Positions 52,740-61,649 of a DNA stretch of 64,000 bases are shown here, piece after piece. Source of the stretch: Corynebacterium sp. SCR221107 (GTDB lineage Bacteria > Actinomycetota > Actinomycetes > Mycobacteriales > Mycobacteriaceae); the NCBI RefSeq assembly GCF_027886475.1, contig NZ_CP115670.1, positions 2,294,001-2,358,000 of the forward strand, read 5' to 3'. Within the stretch, counting starts at the first letter, position 1, and every line of letters starts with the position of its first letter. Under the pieces are notes generated by a model, which saw only the letters and a program-made list of their open reading frames with translations, did no database searches and had not been told where the DNA came from. Position numbers and translations under genes: made by a program.

Positions 52740-55532
52740 TCATTTGGGCTCGGCCCGCTGAACTTCGAAGAGCCCAACTTCCGAGCTATATTCGAGTATC
52801 GATTTCCCAATTTCAATGCGGTTTTTTTCATCAAGCCGTAATGCCACTTCCCCCTTGAGGAGGGGGTCTTTCGCCCACCCCTCAGGGGTGTCGCGCTCCA
52901 ACTGGGCGATGGTAAGGTCGAAAACCTCCTTAGTTCTTGTCAAGCGTGACGGCAGCCTCAGCGAAGACGAGGCTAGGTCAAATGCTGTCGGAAAGTCGAG
53001 AACCTCGCCGTCCATGTGCATCGCATCTCCTTTTGCATTGAGCGGGCGATATCCATATTCATTCGAAATGATCGGAATGACCTCGATGCTAGGATCTGCG
53101 TCACGGACTTGAGCGCGTCCCATAGACTCTTCGGCTTCTGCTCCTCTAGCGGAAAGATACCGAGTGAACAACTTGTCAAAGTCTGTAGCTCGTTTGAGGT
53201 GAGGCACTTGGAAATCCTCAGCGCGATGTTGAGCCGCCGCTCGACGCTGATCGCTTTCTAACCTCGCATTCTCCCAAGTCGACAGCCAAGGCGCCGGAAG
53301 CTTTGCTTCTACCTGGCTTCGGTCGTAGGTGAACTGGACTCCGATGGGGACATCCGCAGGTCTCTTCAGCGGAGTGCCTCGGAAGCGCGTCGCAAGGAGC
53401 AAGTAGGTGGCCAAAATGATGCTGGGATCATAAATCGCAGCCGTACCCGCTTCGAATACCGGAATCGGCTCGTGGCGTAGAATTCCCCGGACGAACATCT
53501 TCGGAGACCTTAGCTTTTCGGGACGATCAACTCCCGGTCGGTCATGGCGGTGAATTCTGCCTACGCGTTGAGCTATCAGGTCGAAGGGAGCAATGTCTGT
53601 AATCAAAATGTCTGCGTCTATGTCCAGACTCTGCTCAAGAACCTGTGTCCCGCACACGATGAGTCGGTCAGGACGCGCTCCTCCCCTATGAGAGTTTTTC
53701 CCTAGCTTCTCCAACAGCGCGTCTTCCTTTTTGGCGCGGTCGATCGCCGCAAACGCTGAGTGGTGGAGCTCCACCTCACCAGGGAAAACCGCGCTGAGGG
53801 CACGGTAGGATTCCTGGGCGCGGCGGATGGTATTAGAGATAACCAAAATGCATCCACCGTCTGAGGCCTGCTCGGCCACTAACTCCTGAAGCGCCGCGAC
53901 GCCATCCTCGATCATCTGTACCGAGATTTCCACGTCGTTTGCGCTCGCCCTTACCGGTAGCTCCTTGATGCCTTCCTTTGTCAAGGTAGTGATCAGGGGA
54001 TATTCGCTGGACTCAGCATATTGTTTTCCGGCGTTGAGTCCGCGACCGTAGGCGTCGATAAACGCTTGCTTAGCAGCTAGCGGGAGAGTGGCACTGAGCA
54101 TAATCACCGACACGCCATAGCGGGCCAGCCATTCGAGTGTCAATTGAAGATAAGAGCTGGTGTATGCGTCATAGGCGTGGCATTCATCAATGATCACGAC
54201 TTTGCCTGCCAGCCCTAGGTGCCTCAGCATCGAATGACGCATCTGCAGGCTCATCATCAAGACTTGGTCTACTGTGCCGATGACAAAGTTAGATAGCAGC
54301 CCCTTCTTTCGACCCGACAACCACGAGCCTGCCACGACTGCACCATCGCTTGCGTCATCGTCACCGATCCCGCGTAACCGAAGCTTGTTATAACTACGAT
54401 TGAGTTTGTTTTTCGAATGGGCGAGATATAAGGATGAAACAGAATCCGCTGGAGTGACTTGTTCCGCCCACGCTCTGAACCTTTCGAACAGTCCGTTCGC
54501 CGTGGCCATAGTGGGCGCTGCCATCACCACCCCTTGAGCTCCACTTTTTTGGGCAAGGATTTCCGAAACTTTAAGCGCTACCTCAGTCTTGCCTTCCCCA
54601 GTAGGTGCCTCCACGATCCACAGCAGCGGCACGCTCGCTTCCAACGCTGCCTCCAGCCCAGCAACCTGAACCGGACGCGGCTGAGCGTCAGCGGGCCACC
54701 CAAAGGAAGCAATGTACTCCCGTGCCGGATCATCGAGGTGATCCTCGCCACCACGAAACATATGAGGGTGGGTTAGCTGCACATACTGCATTCCTTTCTT
54801 TACTCGTCGGGAAAAGGAGCCAGAAGCCACCGTGGGGAAAGCCGAAGTGTTAGAGGCAATCCAGTCACACATGATGGTCAACCCAGTCAAGACTTGAATT
54901 GCGTTCATAGGGAGCTTTTGCAGTCGCGGAAATAATTGTGAAAAGCCTGTCGTGCGATCGAGAGCGTCAAGCAACTCGCGATGAACCGCTTTCCACGGGG
55001 TTGGATAGGCGGCATAGATTTCGAAAGCCTTCTCCCGCAGGTCGGGATTTGGCATGCCATGATGTGCTTCTGCAATGGCTGCTATTGATGCGGCCACGCG
55101 ATGCTTCACGCCTTTGGATTTCATCCACTCGAGCAGGATCGCCGCAGAAAACTGTGCATGGTAGGGACGATGCTGATACTCGAGAACCCCCATGGCTACT
55201 GGCAGCCCAGCCTCCAACACCGAATCAATCATCGACCGTTTGGTCTCTGGGTGGACAAGCTTTTCTTGAAAGCTCATGGTGGCCTTACCCAGATCGTGGG
55301 CTGCGACGATGAATACCGTGAAGGAACGCGTTAGATCCCAACCCAACCCAGTCACACCCACGAGAAATTGCTTCGTCTGATCTGGGAGGTACCCGTCCCA
55401 CACCGCCTCCGCAACTGCACCTGAATCAACCATGTGCTGCGCGAGGGACATCGGCCCTTGGTCATCACCACTCTTCCCCAGTATTGATAACGCCTGGGTC
55501 GAAAGACCTTCTTGAAAAGCTTCCCAGTCCAT
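52740..55532 (-). CDS. cas3: Cas3 helicase-nuclease
   Basis: 930 aa effector that shreds target DNA after Cascade binding. N-terminal HD nuclease: HD at residues 79-80 (AAHDLGKATMSFQ) with HHGM at 157-160. Superfamily-2 helicase: Walker A EAPTGEGKTE near 308-317, DECHAYD as motif II, and SATLPL as motif III. First gene of the minus-strand operon; AGGAA lies 8 bases before the ATG. Its leader contains the exact 11-nt match to the spacer of the divergent mini-array. Confidence 0.96.
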   Translation of the reverse strand: MDWEAFQEGLSTQALSILGKSGDDQGPMSLAQHMVDSGAVAEAVWDGYLPDQTKQFLVGVTGLGWDLTRSFTVFIVAAHDLGKATMSFQEKLVHPETKRSMIDSVLEAGLPVAMGVLEYQHRPYHAQFSAAILLEWMKSKGVKHRVAASIAAIAEAHHGMPNPDLREKAFEIYAAYPTPWKAVHRELLDALDRTTGFSQLFPRLQKLPMNAIQVLTGLTIMCDWIASNTSAFPTVASGSFSRRVKKGMQYVQLTHPHMFRGGEDHLDDPAREYIASFGWPADAQPRPVQVAGLEAALEASVPLLWIVEAPTGEGKTEVALKVSEILAQKSGAQGVVMAAPTMATANGLFERFRAWAEQVTPADSVSSLYLAHSKNKLNRSYNKLRLRGIGDDDASDGAVVAGSWLSGRKKGLLSNFVIGTVDQVLMMSLQMRHSMLRHLGLAGKVVIIDECHAYDAYTSSYLQLTLEWLARYGVSVIMLSATLPLAAKQAFIDAYGRGLNAGKQYAESSEYPLITTLTKEGIKELPVRASANDVEISVQMIEDGVAALQELVAEQASDGGCILVISNTIRRAQESYRALSAVFPGEVELHHSAFAAIDRAKKEDALLEKLGKNSHRGGARPDRLIVCGTQVLEQSLDIDADILITDIAPFDLIAQRVGRIHRHDRPGVDRPEKLRSPKMFVRGILRHEPIPVFEAGTAAIYDPSIILATYLLLATRFRGTPLKRPADVPIGVQFTYDRSQVEAKLPAPWLSTWENARLESDQRRAAAQHRAEDFQVPHLKRATDFDKLFTRYLSARGAEAEESMGRAQVRDADPSIEVIPIISNEYGYRPLNAKGDAMHMDGEVLDFPTAFDLASSSLRLPSRLTRTKEVFDLTIAQLERDTPEGWAKDPLLKGEVALRLDEKNRIEIGKSILEYSSEVGLFEVQRAEPK

Positions 55533-55545
55533 CGCGATTCCTAAA

Positions 55546-55559
55546 TCAAATAACTAATT
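55546..55559 (-). promoter_or_regulatory. Predicted Cascade-binding site in the cas3 leader
   Basis: On the minus strand AA (55559-55558) is followed by T and then TAGTTATTTGA (55556-55546), identical to positions 2-12 of the mini-array spacer. Positions 14-16 also match; the rest does not. A short seed match next to a PAM-like AA would permit Cascade binding without Cas3 cleavage. The site lies 14-27 bases upstream of the cas3 start codon, so binding should block transcription or translation of the whole operon. Confidence 0.75.
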
Positions 55560-55573
55560 CCAATTTCCGACAA

Positions 55574-55603
55574 TTTAGAGCATACCGACATGAAACGTAC
55601 AAT
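55574..55603 (+). promoter_or_regulatory. Likely promoter of the mini-array
   Basis: TTTAGA (55574-55579) and TACAAT (55598-55603) are 18 bases apart and point at the mini-array, placing the start of transcription near 55610, a few bases before the first degenerate repeat. Confidence 0.55.
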
Positions 55604-55618
55604 GCAGCCGGACGGGAA

Positions 55619-55706
55619 GATTGCCTTGCATACGCAGGGATGAGCCGTAGTTATTTGAGTTAACAGGCATCTTTTCCGCCTTGCCCCGCACGAGCGGGGG
55701 TACCTA
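55619..55706 (+). ncRNA. creR: CreR-like mini-CRISPR: degenerate repeat, spacer, degenerate repeat
   Basis: Repeat-like 1 (55619-55646) matches the array repeat in crRNA sense at 20 of 28 positions, including the whole 3' part GGGATGAGCC that becomes the 5' handle. Its stem has changed in a pairing-preserving way (CCTTGC with GCAGGG). Repeat-like 2 (55679-55706) matches 16 of 28 and keeps CCCCGC / GCGGGG. The interval of 60 bp nearly equals the array period of 61. The 32-nt spacer begins GTAGTTATTTGAG and matches the cas3 leader at positions 2-12. Known parallel: CreR/CreA guides that let type I Cascade repress cas genes. Regulatory function here is inferred; the architecture is directly visible. 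Confidence 0.82.
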
Positions 55707-56040
55707 GCCTGCAACATTCACGCCTCTCGATCAACCCTTTTCGTCAGGTTAACCTGCATGAGCGACATCCGCCCTCACAAAACCATGTGAGTTTCGAACC
55801 TATATTCGAAATTCTTTGCGTACTCGCGTACCAACTTGCAAATCACAAAGCACACGAAAGTTTCGGAGTACGGGCGTTTGTGGCAATAGACCATACTCAA
55901 CCACATCTTCAACTGGCGCTTTGGAGTTCGCAGAAGACTGATTACTCTACTTGCGACACCACGCCCCGAAGCGACCAATAAATGTCTCGAGGCACCTTCT
56001 GCGATTAGATTCGTTTCGCAAAAAGTGCCTCTGATCTGAG
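55707..56040. other. Gene-free region between the mini-array and tRNA-Arg
   Basis: 334 bases without a supportable gene. Contains the perfect palindrome CAGGTTAACCTG at 55745-55756. Short open frames on both strands have no ribosome sites of note. Transcription of the mini-array must end here, but I see no strong terminator. Confidence 0.5.
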
Positions 56041-56114
56041 CGCCCCCAGCAGGATTCGAACCCGCGACCAATCGGGTAGAAGCCGACTGCTCTAATCCAC
56101 TGAGCTATGGAGGC
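56041..56114 (-). tRNA. tRNA-Arg (anticodon TCT)
   Basis: Minus-strand cloverleaf: acceptor GCCTCCA / TGGGGGC (one G-T pair), anticodon arm TCGG-CTTCTAC-CCGA giving TCT, T-arm GGGTTCGAATCC. CCA is not encoded. Confidence 0.93.
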
Positions 56115-56237
56115 ATGCTGGACGTTTCCAACCGTTACAGGTTAGCGCATTTCCCCGCCCGCTAAAAAACCTCGAGTTGACCTAAGATAATAGGGGTTTA
56201 GGGTGCGAATTTGTAAAGCGGAGAGGATCCCCCACCT

Positions 56238-56969
56238 ATGAACAAAAAGTCGTCGCTGATCGCGATCTTGCTGGTGATCTTATTGGCGGCTGTGGTGGGG
56301 ATCGCCGTAATGAAAAGTGGCGGTGGTACGCAAGCGGACATGCAAGCGTCGGTAAGCACGTCTTCGCCCGCGACCACGACCACTTCAAGCGTTGCGACGT
56401 CCACCGCGCCGACCACCACGGAGGTACCAGTCAACAGCGGGCCCGCACCGGCCGGGGTGGGAACCTTTACCTTGACCGGCGCGGCAAACGTCACCGCAAC
56501 TTATGACTCGATGCCCTATGTTTTGCCGCTCAACCCCGCCGGGCCGCAGGATACGATGGTGCGGTGGGTCGACGGCTGGGGTCAGTCGCCAGCCACAGCC
56601 GAACTAGGCACCACCTACGTGCTTGGTCATGCCTGGGGCCAGCAAAAGTTGGTTTTCAACCCGATTTCTGAGACCGTGACTGCAACGGCGGACATGGCCA
56701 CACCCGTTGTCGTGCAAGGCGACGAGGGCACGACGGTACGCCGCTACGTTTCTACCGCGCTGAATGGTTCCACCATTGCGATGAGCGATGCCGCAGGTTC
56801 GCGTGAATGGGTCGTGGACACCGCCTACCTGGTGGATAAAAACGATGCCGCCTACGATACCGGGCTGATCAACGAATCCATTCCCGGGCGCATCGTACTG
56901 ATCGCCTGCTCAGTCGACGGAAACGTCGATCTCAACTACAACGTGATCGTGGAAGGCCACCTCGTATAG
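56238..56969 (+). CDS. Sortase-like membrane-anchored protein
   Basis: 243 aa: an N-terminal membrane helix (residues 7-25), a Ser/Thr/Pro-rich stalk to about 70, then a beta-rich domain with sortase-like landmarks: H131 in TYVLGHAWGQ and C224 in GRIVLIACSVDGNVDLNYNVIVEG, resembling the TC...NVVV end of class E/F sortases. The catalytic arginine that normally follows the cysteine by 8-12 residues is absent; there is no Arg after C224. It may be a non-canonical or inactive sortase. Confidence 0.65.
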   Translation: MNKKSSLIAILLVILLAAVVGIAVMKSGGGTQADMQASVSTSSPATTTTSSVATSTAPTTTEVPVNSGPAPAGVGTFTLTGAANVTATYDSMPYVLPLNPAGPQDTMVRWVDGWGQSPATAELGTTYVLGHAWGQQKLVFNPISETVTATADMATPVVVQGDEGTTVRRYVSTALNGSTIAMSDAAGSREWVVDTAYLVDKNDAAYDTGLINESIPGRIVLIACSVDGNVDLNYNVIVEGHLV

Positions 56970-57027
56970 GCGCCCCGGTGGGCGTCGGCAAGCAAGCGGC
57001 GCGAAGCCGAAAGGTAGACTAGACGGC

Positions 57028-57831
57028 ATGACTTTGCCCTCCCCCACCATGAATGCCCGCGCCGTAATCACCGGCGCCAGCCAAGGAATCGGCATGGCGA
57101 TGGCCCGTGACCTCGCCGCGATGGGCTACAACCTCATCCTCGTCGCCCGCCGCGAAGAGATTCTCTCCCAGCTTGCCCGCGAACTAGAAAACAAGCACTC
57201 CATCGTCGCCGAGGTACGCGCCTGCGACCTCGCCGATGAGCAAGCCCGCGCCGAACTCATCGCTGAGATTCAAAGCCGCGACATCAACATCCTGGTCAAC
57301 TCCGCCGGCATCGCCTCCTTCGGCCCCTTCCTCAACCAGGACTGGGGATATGAGACCAAGCAGTTTTCGCTCAACGCGACCGCCGTCTTTGAACTGACCC
57401 ACGCCGTTTTGCCCGGCATGGTCGAACGCGGCACCGGGGCGATCTGCAACGTGGGCTCGGCTGCGGGCAACATGCCGATTCCCAACAACGCCACCTACGT
57501 CTTTACCAAGGCTGGCGTGAATGCCTTCACCGAGGCGCTGCACTATGAGCTCACAGGCACCGGTGTCAGCTGCACCTTGCTCGCCCCAGGGCCCGTGCGC
57601 GAGGCCGTCATCCCCGATGAAGAAAAGACCATCGTGGACCGAGTCGTCCCCGACTTCTTATGGACTACCTACGAATCCTGCTCACGCGAAACGCTCGAGG
57701 CCATGGCCGAGAACAAACGCCGCGTCGTCCCAGGACCGCTGTCAAAGGCCATGAACGCCGTCTCCCAGATCGCGCCGACCGGCCTGCTGTCCCCGATGAT
57801 GGGACGCTTCTATAAAAAGATGGGCGAATAG
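57028..57831 (+). CDS. cmrA: Short-chain dehydrogenase, mycolate reductase CmrA
   Basis: 267 aa SDR. NADPH site TGASQGIG (15-22), active residues N116, S144, Y157 and K161 (YVFTK). The gene next to orn in corynebacteria and mycobacteria (NCgl2385, Rv2509) reduces the 3-oxo-mycolate made by Pks13 to the mature mycolic acid. The neighbourhood and the [18 protein letters not shown] C-terminal region support that assignment, although SDR sequences alone are weakly specific. Confidence 0.82.
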   Translation: MTLPSPTMNARAVITGASQGIGMAMARDLAAMGYNLILVARREEILSQLARELENKHSIVAEVRACDLADEQARAELIAEIQSRDINILVNSAGIASFGPFLNQDWGYETKQFSLNATAVFELTHAVLPGMVERGTGAICNVGSAAGNMPIPNNATYVFTKAGVNAFTEALHYELTGTGVSCTLLAPGPVREAVIPDEEKTIVDRVVPDFLWTTYESCSRETLEAMAENKRRVVPGPLSKAMNAVSQIAPTGLLSPMMGRFYKKMGE

Positions 57832-57886
57832 TCGCGCACCGTTCGTTTTGCCCCGCCCTCGATCACATCGTTTGGAAAATCTTGCT

Positions 57887-58522
57887 ATGACCTCCCCCGA
57901 AACCATCGCCGCCAAGAATGACCGCCTCGTCTGGATCGACCTCGAGATGACCGGCCTAGATATTCACCGCCACACCATCGTCGAGATTGCAGCGCTTGTC
58001 ACCGACGCGGATCTCAACATCGTCGGCGAGGGTGTGGACCTCGTGGTGCACGCAACCGACGAAGAATTGGCCCAGATGGATGACTTCGTCACCAACATGC
58101 ACACCTCCTCCGGGCTCATTGATGAGGTCAAGGCCTCCACCATCAGCCTCAAAGAGGCCGAGGATCAAGTCCTAGCGCTGATCGCCGAGCACTGCGACCC
58201 GGAGCACCCGGCGCCGCTGGCGGGCAATTCGATCGCCACCGATCGCTCCTTCATCCGAGAGCAGATGCCGCGCCTGGACGCGGCCTTGCATTACCGCATG
58301 GTGGATGTCTCTTCCCTCAAGGAGCTGGCGCGCCGCTGGCAGCCGCGCGTGTATTTCAATCAGCCGGACAAGGGCATGGCACACCGGGCTCTGGCCGATA
58401 TCGTGGAGTCTATTCGCGAGCTCGCCTACTACCGCGAGGCAATGTTCTACCCGGAGCCAACCACCGAGCAAGCCGAGGAGGCGAAAGCCCACGCAACCGC
58501 CCGCTACCAGCAGTTTTTGTAA
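57887..58522 (+). CDS. orn: Oligoribonuclease
   Basis: 211 aa DEDDh 3'-5' exonuclease that degrades di- to pentaribonucleotides, the last step of RNA decay and of pGpG turnover. D18 and E20 in [10 protein letters not shown], later Asp in [14 protein letters not shown], and H-x4-D in HRALADI. The start is ATG 57887 rather than the longer frame from 57848, since the protein then begins just before the first DEDD motif. 55 bases after cmrA, probably co-transcribed. Confidence 0.95.
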   Translation: MTSPETIAAKNDRLVWIDLEMTGLDIHRHTIVEIAALVTDADLNIVGEGVDLVVHATDEELAQMDDFVTNMHTSSGLIDEVKASTISLKEAEDQVLALIAEHCDPEHPAPLAGNSIATDRSFIREQMPRLDAALHYRMVDVSSLKELARRWQPRVYFNQPDKGMAHRALADIVESIRELAYYREAMFYPEPTTEQAEEAKAHATARYQQFL

Positions 58523-58569
58523 TTTGGTTACTTTAGGTTAATATCTTTCTTGCTGCTTAGCGCAGCGAT

Positions 58570-58646
58570 GGTGGCTGTAGTTCAGTTGGTAGAGCACTAG
58601 GTTGTGATCCTAGGTGTCGCGGGTTCGAGCCCCGTCAGCCACCCCC
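58570..58646 (+). tRNA. tRNA-His (anticodon GTG)
   Basis: Acceptor GTGGCTG / CAGCCAC, anticodon loop TTGTGAT giving GTG, T-arm GGGTTCGAGCCCC. The base before the acceptor is G and the base after it C, as expected for the extra G-1:C73 pair of tRNA-His. Confidence 0.95.
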
Positions 58647-58649
58647 AAT

Positions 58650-58688
58650 AAGTACCCTTACCTGCGCAAACAGGTAAGGGTACTTTTT
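58650..58688 (+). terminator. Terminator after tRNA-His
   Basis: Perfect AAGTACCCTTACCTG / CAGGTAAGGGTACTT stem with a 6-base loop ending in TTTTT. Confidence 0.9.
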
Positions 58689-58779
58689 GGCTCTTACGCC
58701 CGTTCAGCTTTGAACTACGCTTAAGCATGGGGATTCACCTAGCGCAGCAGAGCTGCGCCGACATCATGTATGACTAACC

Positions 58780-59108
58780 AGCCCTTCCGGGTCCGGAGTG
58801 CATAGCTGGGGTTTGCCGGTGATGCGGTGAGGCACAAGATTTAGGGGTCCTTGGGCGTGTGAAGATGCAAGTTCCTACACCAGCACTTCGCATCCCCAGG
58901 ACCCGCTTTGAACGCTACCGCCAGCCTGCTTGCCGACACCATCTGCCGCACCGTCGAGCTCGGGGTGACCACCACCGACGCCGCCGTGGCCGACGAGCTC
59001 ACGCACTTGTTCTGCGCCCCGGTCACGCTGGACCCGGACTGCGCTGAGTGCGGGATGGCCGGCCGCCTTCGTGATCATGTCGAACGGAAGGTCACGGACC
59101 TGCCAATC
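58780..59108 (+). mobile_element. Truncated ISL3-family element, copy B
   Basis: Begins with an inverted-repeat-like end (GCCCTTCCGGGTCCGGAGTG) and encodes the first 66 residues of an ISL3 transposase from 58908 (MNATASLLADTICRTVEL...). The zinc-finger cysteines CAECG are present. It stops where the intact ISL3 element begins at 59109. Its first 290 bases are nearly identical to copy C at 61905, so the two were once the same element. Confidence 0.85.
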
Positions 59109-60563
59109 GGGCCCTTCCGGATTTAGAGTGCGTTGATCCGGTCCTGGAGCTGTCCGGAGTGAATGAGCGACCGCAAGATGTAGTGCTTGAGGTTGCGGAA
59201 ACCTAGGGCGATTCCGCGGAGCTGCTCGAGGCGTCCGTTGATGGCTTCGACGGGGCCGTTGGAGGCGCCCACGTCGAAGTAGGCAAGGATCTCGCGGTGC
59301 CGCTTCCACAATGAGCGGCCGAGCTGCGCGAGCTCCGGGAGTTCGGTGGGCACCCCGGCCCGGATGGAACGCAGAAGCTTGTACATCGCGATCTTGTCCT
59401 CCCGTTTGCCCGAGGCCTTGTAGGCGGCGATGAGCCGCTGGTAGACGCTGTAGGTGACCTCCACCGCCGCGTGCGCATCGTCGGCGGTGAACGCCTTGAA
59501 CAGGCGGACCTTCTGCTTGTCGGTCGGCAGCTCAGCGCGGGTGCGCAGGGTGCGGCGGATGCCGTACAGCGGATCTCCCGTGCGGCCCCGGTGCCCGGTG
59601 GTGGCCTGCTGGATGCGTTGGCGGCACACGGTGAGCTTGCCGGCGGCCAGGTGCACGACGTGGAAGGGGTCCATCACGGTGCGTGCTTCGGGGACGGCTT
59701 TGGCGGCGGCGGTGTGGTAGCCGGCGAATCCGCCCATCGTCACTACCTTGACTCGGTCTCGAAACACCTGGTCACGGGCGTCGAGCCACTCGGTGAGCAC
59801 CTTCACCGAGCGGCCCGGGACCATGTCCAGCAGCCGCGACGGACCGGTGCCGTCCACAACCGGGGTCAAGTCGACCAGGACGGTGACGAACGAGCTGCTG
59901 CCGTCACCGCGCACGTGCTTCCACTTGTGCTCATCGACCCCGAGGACCCGGACACCGTCGAGGTGCCCAGGCTCGTCGTACACCAGCGTGCGGATCTTGG
60001 AGATCGCCAGGTCATTGACCAGGTCCCACCCCAGGCCAAGGGCCTTGGCCACCGCCGCCACGCTGGTCCGATCCTGAGCCAGACGCTGCAGGATCCAACG
60101 GGTGCACCGCCGGGTGGTCTTGGCACGAGGCTCGGCCAGCATCGGTGTGCGCTGCTGGAAGATCCTCACCTCGCAGGCGGTGTTCTCACAGATGAAGCGC
60201 GGGACCCGCACATGCAGCCGGGTGGGATGGCCCACGATCGGAAGATCGGTAACCCGACGCTCGACGTGATCGCGAAGCCGTCCCGCGACTCCGCACTCGG
60301 CACACACAGGGTCAACGGTGACCGGGGCGCAGAACAGATGGGTCAACTCGGCCTCGACCGCGGCGTCAGTGATTGACACCCCCAGCTCGACGGTGCGGCA
60401 GATGGTGTCGGCGAGCAGGTAAGCGGTAGCGTTCAAGGCGGGTCCTGGGGGTGGATGCGACAGGTGTAGGAACCGTCATCATCACACGCCCAGGACCCCC
60501 TACTTCCCTTGGCTCACGCGCCCCGGAGACCCGCTACTACGCACTCCGGATCCGGAAGGGCCC
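59109..60563 (-). mobile_element. Intact ISL3-family insertion sequence
   Basis: Ends GGGCCCTTCCGGATTTAGAG (left) and its near inverted repeat ending at 60563 (right), about 1.45 kb, one transposase. No 8-bp target duplication is visible: the flanks differ. This suggests rearrangement after insertion, consistent with the left flank being another broken ISL3 copy. Confidence 0.85.
59123..60436 (-). CDS. ISL3-family transposase
   Basis: 437 aa, close in size and layout to the IS31831/ISCg1 transposases of C. glutamicum. An N-terminal zinc finger (CAECG ... CENTAC), a helix-turn-helix (DRTSVAAVAKALGLGWDLVNDL), then the DDE domain: D in LGVDEHKWKH, D in TVMDPFHVVHLA and E in NGPVEAINGRLEQLRGIALGFRN. 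Full length with no frameshift, so it may be active and may act in trans on copies B and C, whose ends are related. Confidence 0.93.
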   Translation of the reverse strand: MNATAYLLADTICRTVELGVSITDAAVEAELTHLFCAPVTVDPVCAECGVAGRLRDHVERRVTDLPIVGHPTRLHVRVPRFICENTACEVRIFQQRTPMLAEPRAKTTRRCTRWILQRLAQDRTSVAAVAKALGLGWDLVNDLAISKIRTLVYDEPGHLDGVRVLGVDEHKWKHVRGDGSSSFVTVLVDLTPVVDGTGPSRLLDMVPGRSVKVLTEWLDARDQVFRDRVKVVTMGGFAGYHTAAAKAVPEARTVMDPFHVVHLAAGKLTVCRQRIQQATTGHRGRTGDPLYGIRRTLRTRAELPTDKQKVRLFKAFTADDAHAAVEVTYSVYQRLIAAYKASGKREDKIAMYKLLRSIRAGVPTELPELAQLGRSLWKRHREILAYFDVGASNGPVEAINGRLEQLRGIALGFRNLKHYILRSLIHSGQLQDRINAL

Positions 60564-60806
60564 TTAAAGCGAGCCCCTACCGCCCCTACCCACCCCCGCT
60601 TTTACAAGAAATTGTCTCTGCACAGGTACATTCAATAGTAACTGCGTCCCCCGACTGCGTATCACCGATCGAGCATGAGCACGCTTTCGAGAATCAACAA
60701 GAAGCTCTAAAGCACAGTAGAAGCTATACCCCTACCCCCCCCCAGAAAACTCAGACCGATCCAACCCACACCATGTCCGCACTAGATAGAAACAGGGAGA
60801 ATAGAG
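60564..60806. promoter_or_regulatory. Upstream region of the lipoprotein gene
   Basis: 243 bases without a gene. A run of nine C residues at 60735-60743 lies 64 bases before the lipoprotein start. GGGAGA at 60795-60800 is its ribosome site. Base composition turns AT-rich towards the gene. Confidence 0.5.
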
Positions 60807-61649
60807 TTGAGAAAATCAACCCTCTTGGCACTTTTGACGACATTTGCGCTGATTCTGAGTGCATGCGGCAGCGCAATGGTATCGCCAACTAACCAAAACG
60901 AAATAGCGCAAAATACCCAATCCGAGACTGGGGAATTGACGGAACGTTCAGAGCCAATCAAGCAGTCCACCGATAAAAATTTGTCTTACATCAAAAATTA
61001 TACAGGAAAGAACCTGGCGACGATCGGCTATGTTTCACTAGGGGGCGACTTCCGTGACAAGTACGGAGCGACCACAGTGGAGTTGATCCCGGTTACGGCA
61101 GATGGCTCTTATATAGACTTCGAATCCGAAGACGTACTAAAGCAGTACAAGGTAGCGAACCAGAGCGTAAAGCCAAACACTGAACTTCGTATGGATTTCA
61201 AAAAAGATGACCAGGGGGCAGAAACCGGGACCGTTTCATACCAGAATATCGAAGAAATTCTACTGCATGTCACCGAAACCTCGGGCAAGTACGAGAAGAT
61301 TGAATTTACGCCAATCACCATTTCTCCCGACAAATATACGTGGTACATCTCCGACTATACAGGCAGGAATCTGGCCTCTTCCGGTTATAACTCCCTCGGA
61401 GGAGACTTCAGGTCAAAGTATGGCGACGGCTCGCTCAAAATCGTTATCATCACGGACGACGGTAGTTTCGTTGATACTGAAAATGAAGACGAATTGCGCA
61501 ATTACATAGTGACAGGCCAGAACATTGCACCCAACACTGAGCTCAAATACACATTCGCGACAGGGCCAGATGGCGAAGAAAGAACTTTTCCCGACACGCA
61601 AACTGTGAATGAAATCGAGCTGACTGTGCGAAGTCTAGACAAGAACTAA
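60807..61649 (+). CDS. Lipoprotein with two tandem beta-rich repeats
   Basis: 280 aa, TTG start. Signal peptide with lipobox LSAC, lipidated C20. A Ser/Thr/Glu-rich linker to about 60, then two copies of the same unit: YIKNYTGKNLATIGYVSLGG from residue 61 and YISDYTGRNLASSGYNSLGG from residue 180, each followed by DFR-KYG and an acidic DG-(S)-(Y/F)-(I/V)-D strand. Similar YTGKNLASxGYxSLGG units occur in surface proteins of other actinobacteria (from memory). Codon use is clearly more AT-rich than in the neighbours, and IS remnants flank it: probably imported. Function unknown. Confidence 0.8.
   Translation: MRKSTLLALLTTFALILSACGSAMVSPTNQNEIAQNTQSETGELTERSEPIKQSTDKNLSYIKNYTGKNLATIGYVSLGGDFRDKYGATTVELIPVTADGSYIDFESEDVLKQYKVANQSVKPNTELRMDFKKDDQGAETGTVSYQNIEEILLHVTETSGKYEKIEFTPITISPDKYTWYISDYTGRNLASSGYNSLGGDFRSKYGDGSLKIVIITDDGSFVDTENEDELRNYIVTGQNIAPNTELKYTFATGPDGEERTFPDTQTVNEIELTVRSLDKN

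Noticed and set aside
55707..55745. A second spacer after the second degenerate repeat
   Set aside because: No third repeat-like hairpin occurs one period downstream, so only one spacer is bounded.
55787..55981. 64-residue frame next to the mini-array, considered as a CreT-like toxin
   Set aside because: Start and composition unconvincing; known CreT toxins are much smaller and placed differently. No evidence of a toxin gene here.
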